Assembly: GCA_036743055.1 (NCBI GenBank)
Contig: DAINQE010000022.1
Span: 1-31,402 of the forward strand
Reading direction: 5' to 3'
From: Sabulitectum sp036743055
GTDB taxonomy: Bacteria > Fermentibacterota > Fermentibacteria > Fermentibacterales > JCC-6
DNA length: 31,402 nucleotides
A program made the translations under genes and the position numbers. The notes below the pieces were generated by a model, which worked only from the letters and a program-made list of their open reading frames with translations, was not told the DNA's origin and ran no database searches. The stretch's first letter is position 1. Each line of letters starts with the position of its first letter. Shown one piece after another: positions 7,061 to 16,180 of this stretch.

Positions 7061-7861
7061 TCAGGGAAGAAGCTCTCCTCTGTAAACAATCCTGGCCTCT
7101 CCCTGAAGCCACCAACCGGAGTGGTCGCGCCCCACCGTGAGTGTTCTCCCGCTGCGGACGCGTATCTCCACCGGGAGGGTAACATTCTCAAAAATCTCTG
7201 CGGCGGCAAGTGCCGAGGCAACGGCTCCCGTTCCGCAGGCAAGGGTCTCCCCCTCCACGCCCCTCTCCCAGGTCCTCATGGAGAGTGAGCCGTCGGGTTG
7301 AACCATTACCCAGTCAGCGTTGGCGCCGGCTTCCCCCATATCCAAAGAGCGCCTCACAAGCGGGGCCAGCTCTTCGAAGGAGCCGTCCTCCATGTCCCCT
7401 GCGAAAACAACGCAGTGGGGAACGCCGGTATCCAGGAAGGAAGCCACCAGCCCCGGGGGATCCGACAGGGGTCGTTCCAGCCAGTGAACCCTGGGTTCCG
7501 TGGTCCATATCCTGGCTTCGGTGTCCGACAGCACTATGCCCCTGTGGATGCCGGCGTCGCTTTCGAAGAGGAATTCCCCGTTCATGGGGACCAGATCCAG
7601 ATGAGCGGCGAACCTGCAGATGCACCTTGCTCCGTTGCCGCACATCTCCGCTCTTCCTCCGTCGGAATTGTAGTACCGCATCATGAAGGCCGCGCCCCGG
7701 GAGCCGAGTATCTCTATGAGCCCGTCGGCCCCTACGCTGAGCCCTCTGGCGCACAGCTCCGCTATCATCTCCCGGTGGATGGGTCCCGATTCACGGTTCC
7801 TGCCGTCCACCATGATGAAGTCATTCCCCGCGCCGCTCATTTTCCAGAAAGTCAAGCCCAT
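7061..7861 (-). CDS. dapF: Diaminopimelate epimerase
   Basis: A 266-residue PLP-independent epimerase converting LL- to meso-diaminopimelate for lysine and peptidoglycan synthesis in the cytosol. The N-terminal FWKMSGAGNDFIMVDG is the family start. The two catalytic cysteines are Cys74 in AEMCGNGARC and Cys209 in TLACGTGAVAS, each followed by the substrate-binding Gly-Asn/Gly-Thr loop; YYNSDGGRAEMCGNG is the standard signature. I start it at the ATG at 7861, because family members begin just before this motif and AAAGG lies 8 bases upstream. An in-frame ATG at 7876 (MKGHEMGL) would overlap the upstream gene by 14 bases. Its presence implies a DAP-type cell wall. It is followed directly by tRNA-Gly. 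Confidence 0.95.
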   Translation of the reverse strand: MGLTFWKMSGAGNDFIMVDGRNRESGPIHREMIAELCARGLSVGADGLIEILGSRGAAFMMRYYNSDGGRAEMCGNGARCICRFAAHLDLVPMNGEFLFESDAGIHRGIVLSDTEARIWTTEPRVHWLERPLSDPPGLVASFLDTGVPHCVVFAGDMEDGSFEELAPLVRRSLDMGEAGANADWVMVQPDGSLSMRTWERGVEGETLACGTGAVASALAAAEIFENVTLPVEIRVRSGRTLTVGRDHSGWWLQGEARIVYRGELLP

Positions 7862-7862
7862 T

Positions 7863-10004
7863 TCATGGCCTTTCATTGTTCTCGAGTATGCCCATGTGAT
7901 ATGCCGCCCTGGATGTCATGCCCCCATCCTCCAGCAGCCTTATCAGATCCAGACGAAGCTGGGGGTCAGGTCCCCAGGCGTCGAGGTAACATTCGAAATC
8001 AAGGGCCAGCCTATCAAGTGAATAATCCCCCTCCAGATAGGCCATCAGGAGTATCTGCAGAAGCTCTATGGAGGCGTCAACGGGCACCTCCCCAGGGCAC
8101 TGGGAAAGGAGCAGTAGAGCTGCTGATATCCTGCGTGGATCCATTGAAGCGAAGCCAGCTTCCGCCATGGCGATCCCTGCTTCCACGGGCCAGGTCACAG
8201 CCTGCATGGCCTGGGGGTATTCTGTGAAGAATGCGCCGTATTCCCTCTCCCAGAGAACCTGTCTGTCAAGGTCTTCCGCCGGCTCTCCGTCAAGTTCATA
8301 GACCCTCAGTGAACGGCCCTGCCACACCGGAGCGAGCCTTTCCAGGGACTCCGGATAGTAGTGCAGCCTCACCGCAAGGGAGCCATCGGGGACCTGGGTG
8401 AGACCCGCCAGGTAGAGCAGCCCCTGAAAGGAGCGGTCAAGCGTGAAGTCCGCCTGGAAAACCAGGTAATCGGCCCCCTTCTTCTCCATGAATTCGGCCA
8501 TGTCAGCCTCGGAGCCGTATATCCGTTCTGCGAACTCGACTATGGTCTCCCTGTTCTCCTTGTTCTCGAAGAAGGTGTGGGTAACGGTGGGGGCGTCTGC
8601 ATAGGCCGACAGCAGACCGGATATGTGCCAGTATGAGAGGAAGGTCCCTTCCCTGTCACCGGCCCATTGAAGGAACTCGTCAAGTTCGCTGTCGGTGAGG
8701 AGGGATCCCCCCTCTCCCATCTCCGCTCCCCAGCGGGAGAGGAGTTCCCCCTGGGCAGGAGCCATCATGGAGAGGGTCCCGAAAAGAGGTACCGCAGCCG
8801 CCAGCAGGTACCTGTTCCTCCCCAGGGCCGCAACCATCGGAGGGATGATCGCCGCGGCCAGCAGCACATGCAGTCTGTCGAAGAAGAGGTAGCCCGCCAG
8901 GGAAACGAAGAACAGCCAGTAGATGAGTGACTTTCCGGAAAGGGAATGAAAACGCCTGAGCCCTGCGAAGGCAGGTATGGCCGCGGCTCCGAAGAGCAGG
9001 AGCATCTGGCCGGGTGAAGGACTCGTGTATCCGCTCACCCAGAAAAGCCTTGCGTCGGCACTGAGAAGGGTCGGGTCTTCGGGGTGGGCAAAGAGGAACC
9101 TGAGCTTCGCCAGCACCACCGCGGTAACATGACCCGTGGAATCCGACGGGAAGAAGATCGAGGCAAGGAGCGCAACTGCAATGCCCGCAAGGCCAGCGGC
9201 CCTCCTTTTTCCGGTAATAGATGAGACGGCCGCCGCCGCGGCCATGACCGAGGCCGGTGAAAGTATGGCGCCGTCGTGCCTCATGTGGGAGAGCACCAGG
9301 GCTGCCAGGAGCTGTGCCGCCACGAATGGCAGAACCGTTCTGCTGTCCGCCCTGGAGAAGGCCAGCCAGACGAACAGCAGGAAGGAGAGGAATCCGGTAA
9401 CCTTCCAGGCTGCCAGCGCGCAGAAAAGCAATGCCCCGCCGGCGGCAGCGGCAAGGAGGGCCTTTCTGCCTGCCCTTCCCCGGGAGATGTCCGCCAGCAT
9501 CAGCGCAGCCAGTAGTATCGGGAGGGCAACGGTTTCCCTGTAGAGACTCTCCCCCCTTGACCTGAGCAGGGCGGGCAGGAACACCGCATAAATGGCGGAA
9601 CCCAGCAACGATTCATCGGTACGGTACCCGGTGTTCCTCATCCAGAAGAAGAGAACGGGAATGGTGAGGAGGGGAAAGAGCCTGGAAAACAGCCTGATGA
9701 ATGAGTCGAAGTCTCCCCCTGTAACTCGGTGAAGCCCCCCGGCCAGGTACTCCTCGAATATGGAGTTCTCCCCTGTGACCATTCCTCCCGGGCGCATCAC
9801 GAGGGTGTCCACCTGGGGAATCCCTGTTCCAGACGATACCATTTCGGCATACCTGTAAGCCTGGGTGGTCTCCCCCTGCATCCTGTCCGGAGGAGGCATC
9901 ACCGCCTGGGCGAAAACCGTGCGGAAAACCAACCCCCCTGCCATGAGGATCAGGAGGAGAAGTGCGGTCTTCGTGTATGAGGCGGAGTCAGCCGATGCGC
10001 GCAT
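7863..10004 (-). CDS. Multi-spanning GT-C membrane protein, STT3/oligosaccharyltransferase-like
   Basis: A 713-residue protein with about 12 hydrophobic segments in its first two thirds, then a soluble C-terminal domain of about 260 residues. The layout fits STT3/PglB-type GT-C enzymes. The first extracytoplasmic loop has QAYRYAEMVSSGTGIPQVDT then MRPGG, and a later loop has RSRGESLYRETVALP, where STT3 enzymes carry acidic metal ligands. The soluble part has TFLSYWHISGLLSAYADAPT then FFENKENRETI, reminiscent of the 'WWDYG..xN' region but without a WWDYG motif. It could instead be a general dolichol- or undecaprenyl-sugar-dependent transferase. The frame opens at a TTG at 10028, but I prefer the ATG at 10004, which overlaps the MglA stop by 17 bases. 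Its coupling to an MglA GTPase is unusual. Confidence 0.65.
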   Translation of the reverse strand: MRASADSASYTKTALLLLILMAGGLVFRTVFAQAVMPPPDRMQGETTQAYRYAEMVSSGTGIPQVDTLVMRPGGMVTGENSIFEEYLAGGLHRVTGGDFDSFIRLFSRLFPLLTIPVLFFWMRNTGYRTDESLLGSAIYAVFLPALLRSRGESLYRETVALPILLAALMLADISRGRAGRKALLAAAAGGALLFCALAAWKVTGFLSFLLFVWLAFSRADSRTVLPFVAAQLLAALVLSHMRHDGAILSPASVMAAAAAVSSITGKRRAAGLAGIAVALLASIFFPSDSTGHVTAVVLAKLRFLFAHPEDPTLLSADARLFWVSGYTSPSPGQMLLLFGAAAIPAFAGLRRFHSLSGKSLIYWLFFVSLAGYLFFDRLHVLLAAAIIPPMVAALGRNRYLLAAAVPLFGTLSMMAPAQGELLSRWGAEMGEGGSLLTDSELDEFLQWAGDREGTFLSYWHISGLLSAYADAPTVTHTFFENKENRETIVEFAERIYGSEADMAEFMEKKGADYLVFQADFTLDRSFQGLLYLAGLTQVPDGSLAVRLHYYPESLERLAPVWQGRSLRVYELDGEPAEDLDRQVLWEREYGAFFTEYPQAMQAVTWPVEAGIAMAEAGFASMDPRRISAALLLLSQCPGEVPVDASIELLQILLMAYLEGDYSLDRLALDFECYLDAWGPDPQLRLDLIRLLEDGGMTSRAAYHMGILENNERP

Positions 10005-10566
10005 GGCGCTTGGCGATCTTGGCTGCAATTATCTTGAGGGTCTCTGCCGGGCCGGTGCCTCCAATGGCAACGGAATCAACCGTTGGCCAGCCGAACCTGT
10101 TAAGGTCCCGGGACATGTCCTCGGTGGACATTATTCCCGGCAGGTCACGCTTGTTGAACTGGAGGACGATGGGGATCATGGACATGTCGAGGCCGTAGCT
10201 CTTCAGGTTGTGCTCGAGGTCGTCAAGGGTGTTCAGGTTGGCTTCAGCCCTCTCCTTCTGGCTGTCGGCCACGAAGACTATGCCGTCAACACCGTCGAGG
10301 ATAACCCTGCGGCTCAGGGCGTAATAAGCCTGACCGGGTACGGAATAGAGGTGAAGCTTGAGCCTGGTGTCGCCGATCCTTGCGAAGTTCACCGGAAGGA
10401 AGTCGAAGAAGACCGTTCTTTCGCATCTGGTGCACAGAGTGACGAGTCTGCCGCGGTTTTCCGGAGCGATGAGGTCTCTGATGCCCCGAAGATTCGTGGT
10501 CTTTCCCGAAAGACCCGGACCGTAGTAAACGATCTTGTAGGCTATCTCGTTGCCGGACCTGTGCAT
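9988..10566 (-). CDS. MglA-like small Ras-type GTPase (copy 1)
   Basis: A 192-residue GTPase of the bacterial MglA family, cytosolic polarity and motility switches related to Ras/Rab. The P-loop GPGLSGKT lies at 16-23, followed by TNLRGI. TVFFDFLPVN at 51-60 is the MglA switch region; SVPGQAYYALSRRVIL around 75-90 replaces the DxxGQ of Ras with VPGQ; VDGIVFVADS follows, and the guanine motif NKRD lies at 138-141. An SD-like GAGGGGGG precedes the ATG at 10566. No MglB roadblock GAP is encoded in the window. The gene follows hslU by 31 bases and overlaps the STT3-like membrane gene, so it may act on envelope or motility machinery; that assignment is inference. Confidence 0.9.
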   Translation of the reverse strand: MHRSGNEIAYKIVYYGPGLSGKTTNLRGIRDLIAPENRGRLVTLCTRCERTVFFDFLPVNFARIGDTRLKLHLYSVPGQAYYALSRRVILDGVDGIVFVADSQKERAEANLNTLDDLEHNLKSYGLDMSMIPIVLQFNKRDLPGIMSTEDMSRDLNRFGWPTVDSVAIGGTGPAETLKIIAAKIAKRHARIG

Positions 10567-10597
10567 TGATCCCCCCTCTTACAGTCTGAGACCCGTT

Positions 10598-11914
10598 TCA
10601 CAATATATAACCTTCTTCGGTACTTCTTTCAAGAAGCAGCTCCAGCCTCCGGGCAGCCTTTTTCCCCGTGAGCCTGAACCTGCCGCTTATCTCGTCGGGG
10701 GCACCGTACAGATATTCGTCCAGGAGGTAGGAGAGAACCGAACGCAGCCTTCTTGCCCCTATGTCCTCCTTCTCCTGGTTAAGATGCCTCGCCGCGGCGG
10801 CTATCTCCCGCATGGCCCCGGACTCCACGACCAGCTTGAGACCGTCGGCCTCAAGAAGCTTCAGGTACTGGTCCAGTATGCAGTGCTCAGGTTCGGTCAG
10901 TATCCTGAGAAGGTCTTCCTCCTCAAGGGGATCCAGGGATACCCTCAGAGGAAAACGCCCCTGAAGCTCCGGTATCAGGTCGCTGGGGCTGGTTCCATTG
11001 AAAGCTCCTGCGGCTATGAAGAGGATATGGTCAGTCTTGACAGGGCCGTATCGGGTTGGCACGGTGCTTCCCTCCACCAGCGGGAGAAGGTCTCGCTGAA
11101 CACCCATTCTGGACACGTCGGGACCGCTGCCCCCCTCCGACCCGATTATCTTGTCTATCTCGTCTATGAAGATGATGCCTTCCTCCTGGGCGAGCCTGAT
11201 TCCTTCGGCCACATGGTCTCCCCCCTCGAGGATCCTCTCCATCTCGTCATCGAAGAGCTTCTTTCCTGCGTCCGAAACCTTCATCCGTATCTTTTTCCGT
11301 CTGCGTCCTATTACCTTGTCCAGCATCTTTTTCATCTGGTCGTTGATCTGATTGTCGAAGCCCTGTCCCGGAACCATGGGAAAGACTTCGACCCCCATGG
11401 CCTGTTCTGAGACGGACAGTTCTATCTCCATGTGGTCCAGCCTGCCGGAATCCAGCATGGCGCCGGCGGTTTCCGTGGTTCCCAGGTCGGGTGCCGCGGA
11501 GAGTATAGCCGAAAGCAGACGGGCGCGGACCATGTCTGCGGCCTCCTTCTGCTTTTCTTCCCTGGCCTTCCTGGCGGAAATGTTCACAGCGGTCCTGGCA
11601 AGGTCCCTGATGATCCCCTCCACGTCCCTTCCCACATAGCCGGTCTCCGTATACTTCGTAGCTTCCACTTTTACGAAGGGAGCGCCTGTGAGGCTGGCTA
11701 TCCTCCTGGCGATCTCTGTTTTGCCCACCCCGGTGGGACCCATCATGATGAGGTTGCTGGGGTAAATCTCGGTACGGAAGGGTTCCGGGACAAGCCTTCT
11801 TCTGTAGCGGTTCCTCAGGGCGATGGCCACCGCCCGCTTCGCCTCGTCCTGGCCGATGACATGTCTGTCGAGCCACTTGACCGTCTGGACAGGTGTCATG
11901 TCGTCCGGGCGCAT
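10598..11914 (-). CDS. hslU: HslU, ATPase subunit of the HslUV (ClpYQ) protease
   Basis: A 438-residue AAA+ unfoldase that feeds substrates into the HslV proteolytic chamber. The N-terminal TVKWLDRHVIGQDEAKRAVA is diagnostic. Walker A GPTGVGKT lies at 59-66, the pore motif GYVG at 92-95, the I-domain insertion roughly 105-235, and Walker B IIFIDEID at 247-254. The C-terminus EEGYIL matches the conserved hydrophobic tail that inserts into HslV pockets. The start at 11914 is chosen because GGAGG (11923-11919) sits 4 bases before it. The next ATG (11899) would give a tidy ATGA overlap with the hslV stop and fits the usual family N-terminus, so it remains possible. hslV lies immediately upstream with a 19-base overlap. 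Confidence 0.96.
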   Translation of the reverse strand: MRPDDMTPVQTVKWLDRHVIGQDEAKRAVAIALRNRYRRRLVPEPFRTEIYPSNLIMMGPTGVGKTEIARRIASLTGAPFVKVEATKYTETGYVGRDVEGIIRDLARTAVNISARKAREEKQKEAADMVRARLLSAILSAAPDLGTTETAGAMLDSGRLDHMEIELSVSEQAMGVEVFPMVPGQGFDNQINDQMKKMLDKVIGRRRKKIRMKVSDAGKKLFDDEMERILEGGDHVAEGIRLAQEEGIIFIDEIDKIIGSEGGSGPDVSRMGVQRDLLPLVEGSTVPTRYGPVKTDHILFIAAGAFNGTSPSDLIPELQGRFPLRVSLDPLEEEDLLRILTEPEHCILDQYLKLLEADGLKLVVESGAMREIAAAARHLNQEKEDIGARRLRSVLSYLLDEYLYGAPDEISGRFRLTGKKAARRLELLLERSTEEGYIL

Positions 11915-12441
11915 ATTTCCTCCGACTGTACTTCGCCGCCGGTGTAGATGCAGATGTCGCAGGCGATTGAAATGGCCTCCGTGGCAAGCTTCAGCGGACC
12001 CATCCTGGTGTGACGGTCCAGCGCTCTGGCGGCGGCCATGGCATATGGGGAACCGGAACCCACCGAAACTATCCCATCGGGGGATTCCACCACCTCACCG
12101 GAGCCGCCGATAATGAGCGCGTGAGTGCTGTCCACCGCCGCAAGCATGGCGTTAAGCTCCCTGAGGTACTTGTCGGCCCTCCATTCCCTGGCCAGCTCCA
12201 CGGAAGCCCTGGGCAGGTTCCCCCTGAAGGTCTCCAGCTTCTCCTCGAGCCTTTCGACCAGAGCGAAGGCGTCGGATCCGGCTCCGGAAAACCCCACCAG
12301 AACGGTCCCTCCGCAGAGCTTCCTGATCTTTTTGGCTGACATCTTGAGTATGGTATCCCCCAGAGTTACCTGCCCGTCTGCGGCCATGGCCGCCTTGCCG
12401 TTCCTCACTATTCCCAGAACGGTCGTGGACCTGAGTATCAT
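11896..12441 (-). CDS. hslV: HslV, proteolytic subunit of the HslUV protease
   Basis: A 181-residue Ntn-hydrolase of the proteasome beta family; twelve copies form the proteolytic chamber. The sequence starts MILRSTTVLGIVRNGKAAMA. Removal of a short MILRS propeptide would expose the catalytic Thr6 in the TT pair, as in other HslV. AADGQVTLGDTILKMSAKKIRKL supplies the active-site Asp and Lys, and SVGSGSPYAMAAARAL is the conserved Gly-Ser-Gly loop. The ATG at 12441 follows a strong GGGGAGGGATC and overlaps the stop of the upstream GT117 gene by 4 bases. Together with hslU it completes the two-component protease; the pair is located in the topA-xer cluster as in many Firmicutes. Confidence 0.96.
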   Translation of the reverse strand: MILRSTTVLGIVRNGKAAMAADGQVTLGDTILKMSAKKIRKLCGGTVLVGFSGAGSDAFALVERLEEKLETFRGNLPRASVELAREWRADKYLRELNAMLAAVDSTHALIIGGSGEVVESPDGIVSVGSGSPYAMAAARALDRHTRMGPLKLATEAISIACDICIYTGGEVQSEEICARTT

Positions 12442-15293
12442 GATCCCTCCCCGGTGAGTTCATCGAAACCGATGCTCTCCAGCACGGCCTCCCGGGCCTC
12501 CGGAGAGAAGGACTCCATGGAAAGGATGTACCACAGGGATATCCTCCGGGCCTCGTTCGGGTCGTCGAGGAATCTCTCCGCCAGGGCCGCCACCCTTTCT
12601 CCTCCCCTTTCCTCGCCCAGGACAGGGGCCATGATGGAGCCCAGGGCCACCGATGCCATGACCTCGTTTATGGAGGCGAGGCCGATCATCTCCGTGATGA
12701 CGTCTTCCGAGGAGAGGTCTTCCCTCCACTGAAGTCCCGGGCTCTCCTGGTCCATGCTCCCTATCACCGCGGCCAGGGCGGTATCCATGATGTTGAGACC
12801 CGCTGAATAGGGAGAGAGCACCGTGTGTCTGTCAACAGTGCAGGACATGAGTTCCATGAGGGCTGCGTCTCCGCCGCCGGTTCCCAGGGAATCCAGCACC
12901 CTCCTCGCGTTTATGTAGTCTCCGAATGCCAGGGCCGCCTCGATCCTTATCCATTCCTGCGCCGGGGTGCCATCGCTTATGGAGTCTATTACCGAAGAGA
13001 AGGCCTGTGCTTGCTGGAACTCCCCCGCCACCGCAGCCAGCTGGGTAATGGCGCTGTTCATGGCGCTGGAGCCGGAAGCGGCGGCCACGCTGTCCATCCA
13101 TGCCACGGAATCGTTCACGTAAAGCCTGGCCGCCTCGGGACCCTGGGTGCCCATTACCAGCCTCGCCTTGAGCATCACGAAGCTGGGCATTATGGGAAGC
13201 CATTCCTCGGGCATTGCGGAGAACAGCTCCTCGGCGCTTTGGAGACAGTACTCCATGTTCTCCGGGTCTCCCTCGGCCAGGAACTGGGCAGCAAGGCGGG
13301 TGTAGCAGCTCACGTAGTTCCTGGCTATCTGGACCGCCTGGTCGTCCTTGTAGACCCCGGGATCGGTAAGTCCGGTAATAAGATAGCTTTCCGCAAGTTC
13401 GAGACCCCTCCGGGTGTCAACTGGGACACCTCCGGGTCTGTCCATGACCATGAAGGTTATTCCCTGCATCTGCAGGTAGTCCTCTATGTACTGCCTGTTG
13501 TCTCCGGAGACAGTTCCGGCGATCATTATCTCCCTCCCATGGAGGTCCCTGTTCCTTATCATGTTGATGAGCAGAAGGTCCTGCATGGGGATGGACCCCT
13601 GGTTCCCCCGTCCCATGCTGGGAACCGTGATGGCCGTGGGACCGCCTGTCATCACCCAGGGCCACTGACCGGTGAATGTCTGGTCCAGCACGCTGCGGTC
13701 AACGCTGGATGTCCTGGGAAGGCCTTCTTCGGTCACATGGAAGAAGTTCGGTCCCCAGATGAAAACGGGCTGTATGGAATCTACGATATCTTCCTGATAG
13801 GAGAGGAGAAGAGGATCCTTATCCATCAGCTGCCTCATGTACCACCTGGTGTTCATGAGGCTGAGGTTGCTTATGAGAACGTCCCTTCTCACCCCCAGAA
13901 CGCCCTGGGCGAACCACAGTGGAAAGGTGTCGTTGTCGCCGTTGGTTATGATCACGGCGTTTTCCGGACATGACTCCAGCAGGTTGATCCCGTAGTCCCG
14001 GGCCACATAGTCGCCTGAGCGGTCGCACATGTGCCAGTTCATGACCAGTGCTGCTGCGGGGAATGCCAGCAGCAGCCATGCCGACCTGCGCACCGTACGG
14101 GATGAAGCCTTCTGAAAGAGGGAACCGGCGCCGATCATGGCCAGGACCGCGTAGAAGATGAATGAAGCTCCGAAGAAGTAGTCCCTCTCCCTTACTTCCC
14201 CTGTGGCGGTGCCCTCCGGTCCTGTCTTGAAGTTCAGGTAGACCACGAATGCGAAACTTGCCATGAAAAAGGTCAGGCCCACCAGAACCAGCAGGTCCTT
14301 CCGACGCGCCCCCAGGGTGAAGAGACCGGTTATGGAGAGCATGGCTGTGGCAAGCCAGAGGAAGGCCCATGCGGCGCCTCCGGCGGGTCCCATTGGATCG
14401 GTCCATGCCTGGGGCTTTCCAACCTGCCATGAAAGGTATTCCCTGAACAGGCCCAGCTGTTCGCCGAAGGGGCCCTTCCTGTCCAGAATGGAGACCTGGC
14501 CGTACTGCTTCCTCTCCAGTGCATCCCTGAATTCGGACCAGACGGACGGATTGGTCTCGTTTATCTCAGGGTTCTGAATGGCCCTCAGGGGCATGTAGAG
14601 GTGAACGCTGAAAGCCAGCACCATAAGGGCCAGGAACATCACCACGAAACCGGGGCTCCTCCACTCGAAGGCATTCTTCCTGAAAGCGTAGAGGACGTAC
14701 ATGGCGAAGATCGGAAAGACCACGATGAGTGCGCTGAGGTGGTTGCCTATGGAGAGCGTCATCAGGTATCCGGTGAGGAGAAGCTGTCGTCCCGCGGGTT
14801 TCCCCTGGAGCCTTCTCTCGATCCAGATGTCGAAGACCCAGAGGATGAGAAGGGAGAGCAGACCGGCCATGGCATAGGTTTCAGTGGCGTTGTTGTTCCT
14901 CCAGACGGTGTAGCTGAAACCCGCCAGGAGGGCCGCCGCCGCGGAGACAGGTCTGTAGAGCCAGGGCTCCCAGCCCATCCTGACGGACCACCTCTGTATG
15001 AGCCTTGCCACGAGACCTATGGTGATGGTTCCGGCCAGGGCGCACATGAGGTTGACCCGTGCGGCTATGGATGGAATGAAGAAGAAGACGATGGTGGCCA
15101 CCCTGCCCATGAGGACGAAGAAGGGGACTCCCGGCGGGTGCGGAATGCCCGCTACCCAGGAACATGTTATGTACTCGCCGCTGTCCCAGAAACTGACCGA
15201 TGGGGCCAGCGTGAGGATGTAAACTGTCAGGGCCGCCAGCGCCGATGCGGCGGCGATAAGCCTGTCGGTGTTGAAGGTTTCCCTTGTTCTCAC
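12438..15293 (-). CDS. DUF2723 (GT117-type) membrane glycosyltransferase
   Basis: A 951-residue protein with about ten N-terminal membrane helices and a long C-terminal soluble region. The first loop contains LAPSVSFWDSGEYITC with Asp37 and Glu40, followed by GIPHPPGVPFFVLMGR: the DUF2723 hallmark of GT-C enzymes that use a polyprenyl-linked sugar on the outer face of the membrane. Near residue 455 is AVIITNGDNDTFPLWFAQGV with DVLISNLSLMNTRWYM after it, another signature of the family in FCB-group bacteria. The final 300 residues are helical and TPR-like (QFLAEGDPENMEYCLQSAEE; ALAFGDYINARRVLDSL). The start is a GTG at 15293, overlapping the xer stop as GTGA and preceded by GGGGGAAGAA. It probably O-glycosylates exported proteins or polymers; the acceptor is unknown. 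Confidence 0.88.
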   Translation of the reverse strand: MRTRETFNTDRLIAAASALAALTVYILTLAPSVSFWDSGEYITCSWVAGIPHPPGVPFFVLMGRVATIVFFFIPSIAARVNLMCALAGTITIGLVARLIQRWSVRMGWEPWLYRPVSAAAALLAGFSYTVWRNNNATETYAMAGLLSLLILWVFDIWIERRLQGKPAGRQLLLTGYLMTLSIGNHLSALIVVFPIFAMYVLYAFRKNAFEWRSPGFVVMFLALMVLAFSVHLYMPLRAIQNPEINETNPSVWSEFRDALERKQYGQVSILDRKGPFGEQLGLFREYLSWQVGKPQAWTDPMGPAGGAAWAFLWLATAMLSITGLFTLGARRKDLLVLVGLTFFMASFAFVVYLNFKTGPEGTATGEVRERDYFFGASFIFYAVLAMIGAGSLFQKASSRTVRRSAWLLLAFPAAALVMNWHMCDRSGDYVARDYGINLLESCPENAVIITNGDNDTFPLWFAQGVLGVRRDVLISNLSLMNTRWYMRQLMDKDPLLLSYQEDIVDSIQPVFIWGPNFFHVTEEGLPRTSSVDRSVLDQTFTGQWPWVMTGGPTAITVPSMGRGNQGSIPMQDLLLINMIRNRDLHGREIMIAGTVSGDNRQYIEDYLQMQGITFMVMDRPGGVPVDTRRGLELAESYLITGLTDPGVYKDDQAVQIARNYVSCYTRLAAQFLAEGDPENMEYCLQSAEELFSAMPEEWLPIMPSFVMLKARLVMGTQGPEAARLYVNDSVAWMDSVAAASGSSAMNSAITQLAAVAGEFQQAQAFSSVIDSISDGTPAQEWIRIEAALAFGDYINARRVLDSLGTGGGDAALMELMSCTVDRHTVLSPYSAGLNIMDTALAAVIGSMDQESPGLQWREDLSSEDVITEMIGLASINEVMASVALGSIMAPVLGEERGGERVAALAERFLDDPNEARRISLWYILSMESFSPEAREAVLESIGFDELTGEGS

Positions 15294-16180
15294 TTCTTCC
15301 CCCTGGGATGTGTCTTCATGTAAACGCCCTTCAGTCTGTCCGTGGTCAGGTGGGTGTACACCTGCGTAGTTCCTATCCCCGCGTGGCCCAGCAGTTCCTG
15401 AACCGTCCTGATGTCCGCCCCTGCGTCCAGGAGATGGGTGGCGAAGCTGTGACGGAAAGAATGCGGCGTTGCCCCGGCTGCCCTGGCAGCTCCGCGGACC
15501 CCGGATGCAACAATACGCCGTATATCCCTGGGGTCAAGCTTTCTGCCGTTTACGCTCAGGAAAAGTGTGCCGGGATCCTCCCCCTTCACGAACGCCGTTC
15601 TAAGGGTCTTCCACCTGGCGATCCATTCACAGGTTCCCTCTGGAACCGGAACGATCCGCTCCCGGCGTCCCTTTCCGGTAACCTTCAGCAGGCCCCTGTG
15701 ATCCATTGCGTCGGCGGTGGACAGCGATGCGGCTTCAGCCGCCCTGAGACCCGCTCCGTAGAGCACCTCCACCACTGTCCTGTTCCTTATTCCCAACGGT
15801 TCTCCGGTATCGTATGCGTTCAGAACGGACCTTACCTCGGCCACCGCCAGGAAACCCGGCAGCTTCCCGGAAAACGACGGGCAGCTGACCTTCGAGGCTG
15901 GATCGTCGCCGCTCCTTCCTGTGTCGTACTTCCATGAGGAGAAGGTCCTGAAGCAGCTTGCCATCCTTGCAACGGTCCTTCTTGAAAGACCCCTGGAGGA
16001 GCTGTCTACGATGTAGTCCCTGATGGATTCCGCTGAGAAACCGTTCCCCAGCGAACCGCCCTTGTGCACGAAATCCTCAAGCTGCCTTCCGTAGGCCTTT
16101 GCTGTAAGCTGGGAAAGACCTCTCCCGTACAGCAGCTCATCGATGAACGCTTTGAGGATCAGTCTATCTTCTTCCTGCAA
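15290..16180 (-). CDS. Tyrosine recombinase XerC/XerD
   Basis: A 296-residue site-specific recombinase of the Xer type, which resolves chromosome dimers at dif. An N-terminal SAM-like core-binding domain (LLYGRGLSQLTAKAYGRQLE) precedes the catalytic domain with the full residue set: Arg146 (GAGLRAAEA), Lys170 (VTGKGRRER), His240 and Arg243 (HSFRHSFATHLL), His266 (LLGHAGI) and Tyr275 (TTQVYTHLT). These positions lie within a few residues of E. coli XerD. I chose a TTG start at 16180 with GGGGGTG upstream: it gives the usual length and a 22-base overlap with topA. The frame runs back to a GTG at 16240, which would overlap topA by 82 bases. Its place after topA marks it as the housekeeping Xer, not a mobile-element integrase. 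Confidence 0.92.
   Translation of the reverse strand: MQEEDRLILKAFIDELLYGRGLSQLTAKAYGRQLEDFVHKGGSLGNGFSAESIRDYIVDSSSRGLSRRTVARMASCFRTFSSWKYDTGRSGDDPASKVSCPSFSGKLPGFLAVAEVRSVLNAYDTGEPLGIRNRTVVEVLYGAGLRAAEAASLSTADAMDHRGLLKVTGKGRRERIVPVPEGTCEWIARWKTLRTAFVKGEDPGTLFLSVNGRKLDPRDIRRIVASGVRGAARAAGATPHSFRHSFATHLLDAGADIRTVQELLGHAGIGTTQVYTHLTTDRLKGVYMKTHPRGKK

Noticed and set aside
7298..8227. 309-codon plus-strand open frame
   Set aside because: Crosses the dapF/STT3-like junction on the opposite strand; both real genes are well supported.
12825..13973. 382-codon plus-strand open frame
   Set aside because: Antisense to the DUF2723 gene, whose motifs are intact across the region; the translation has no recognisable domain.
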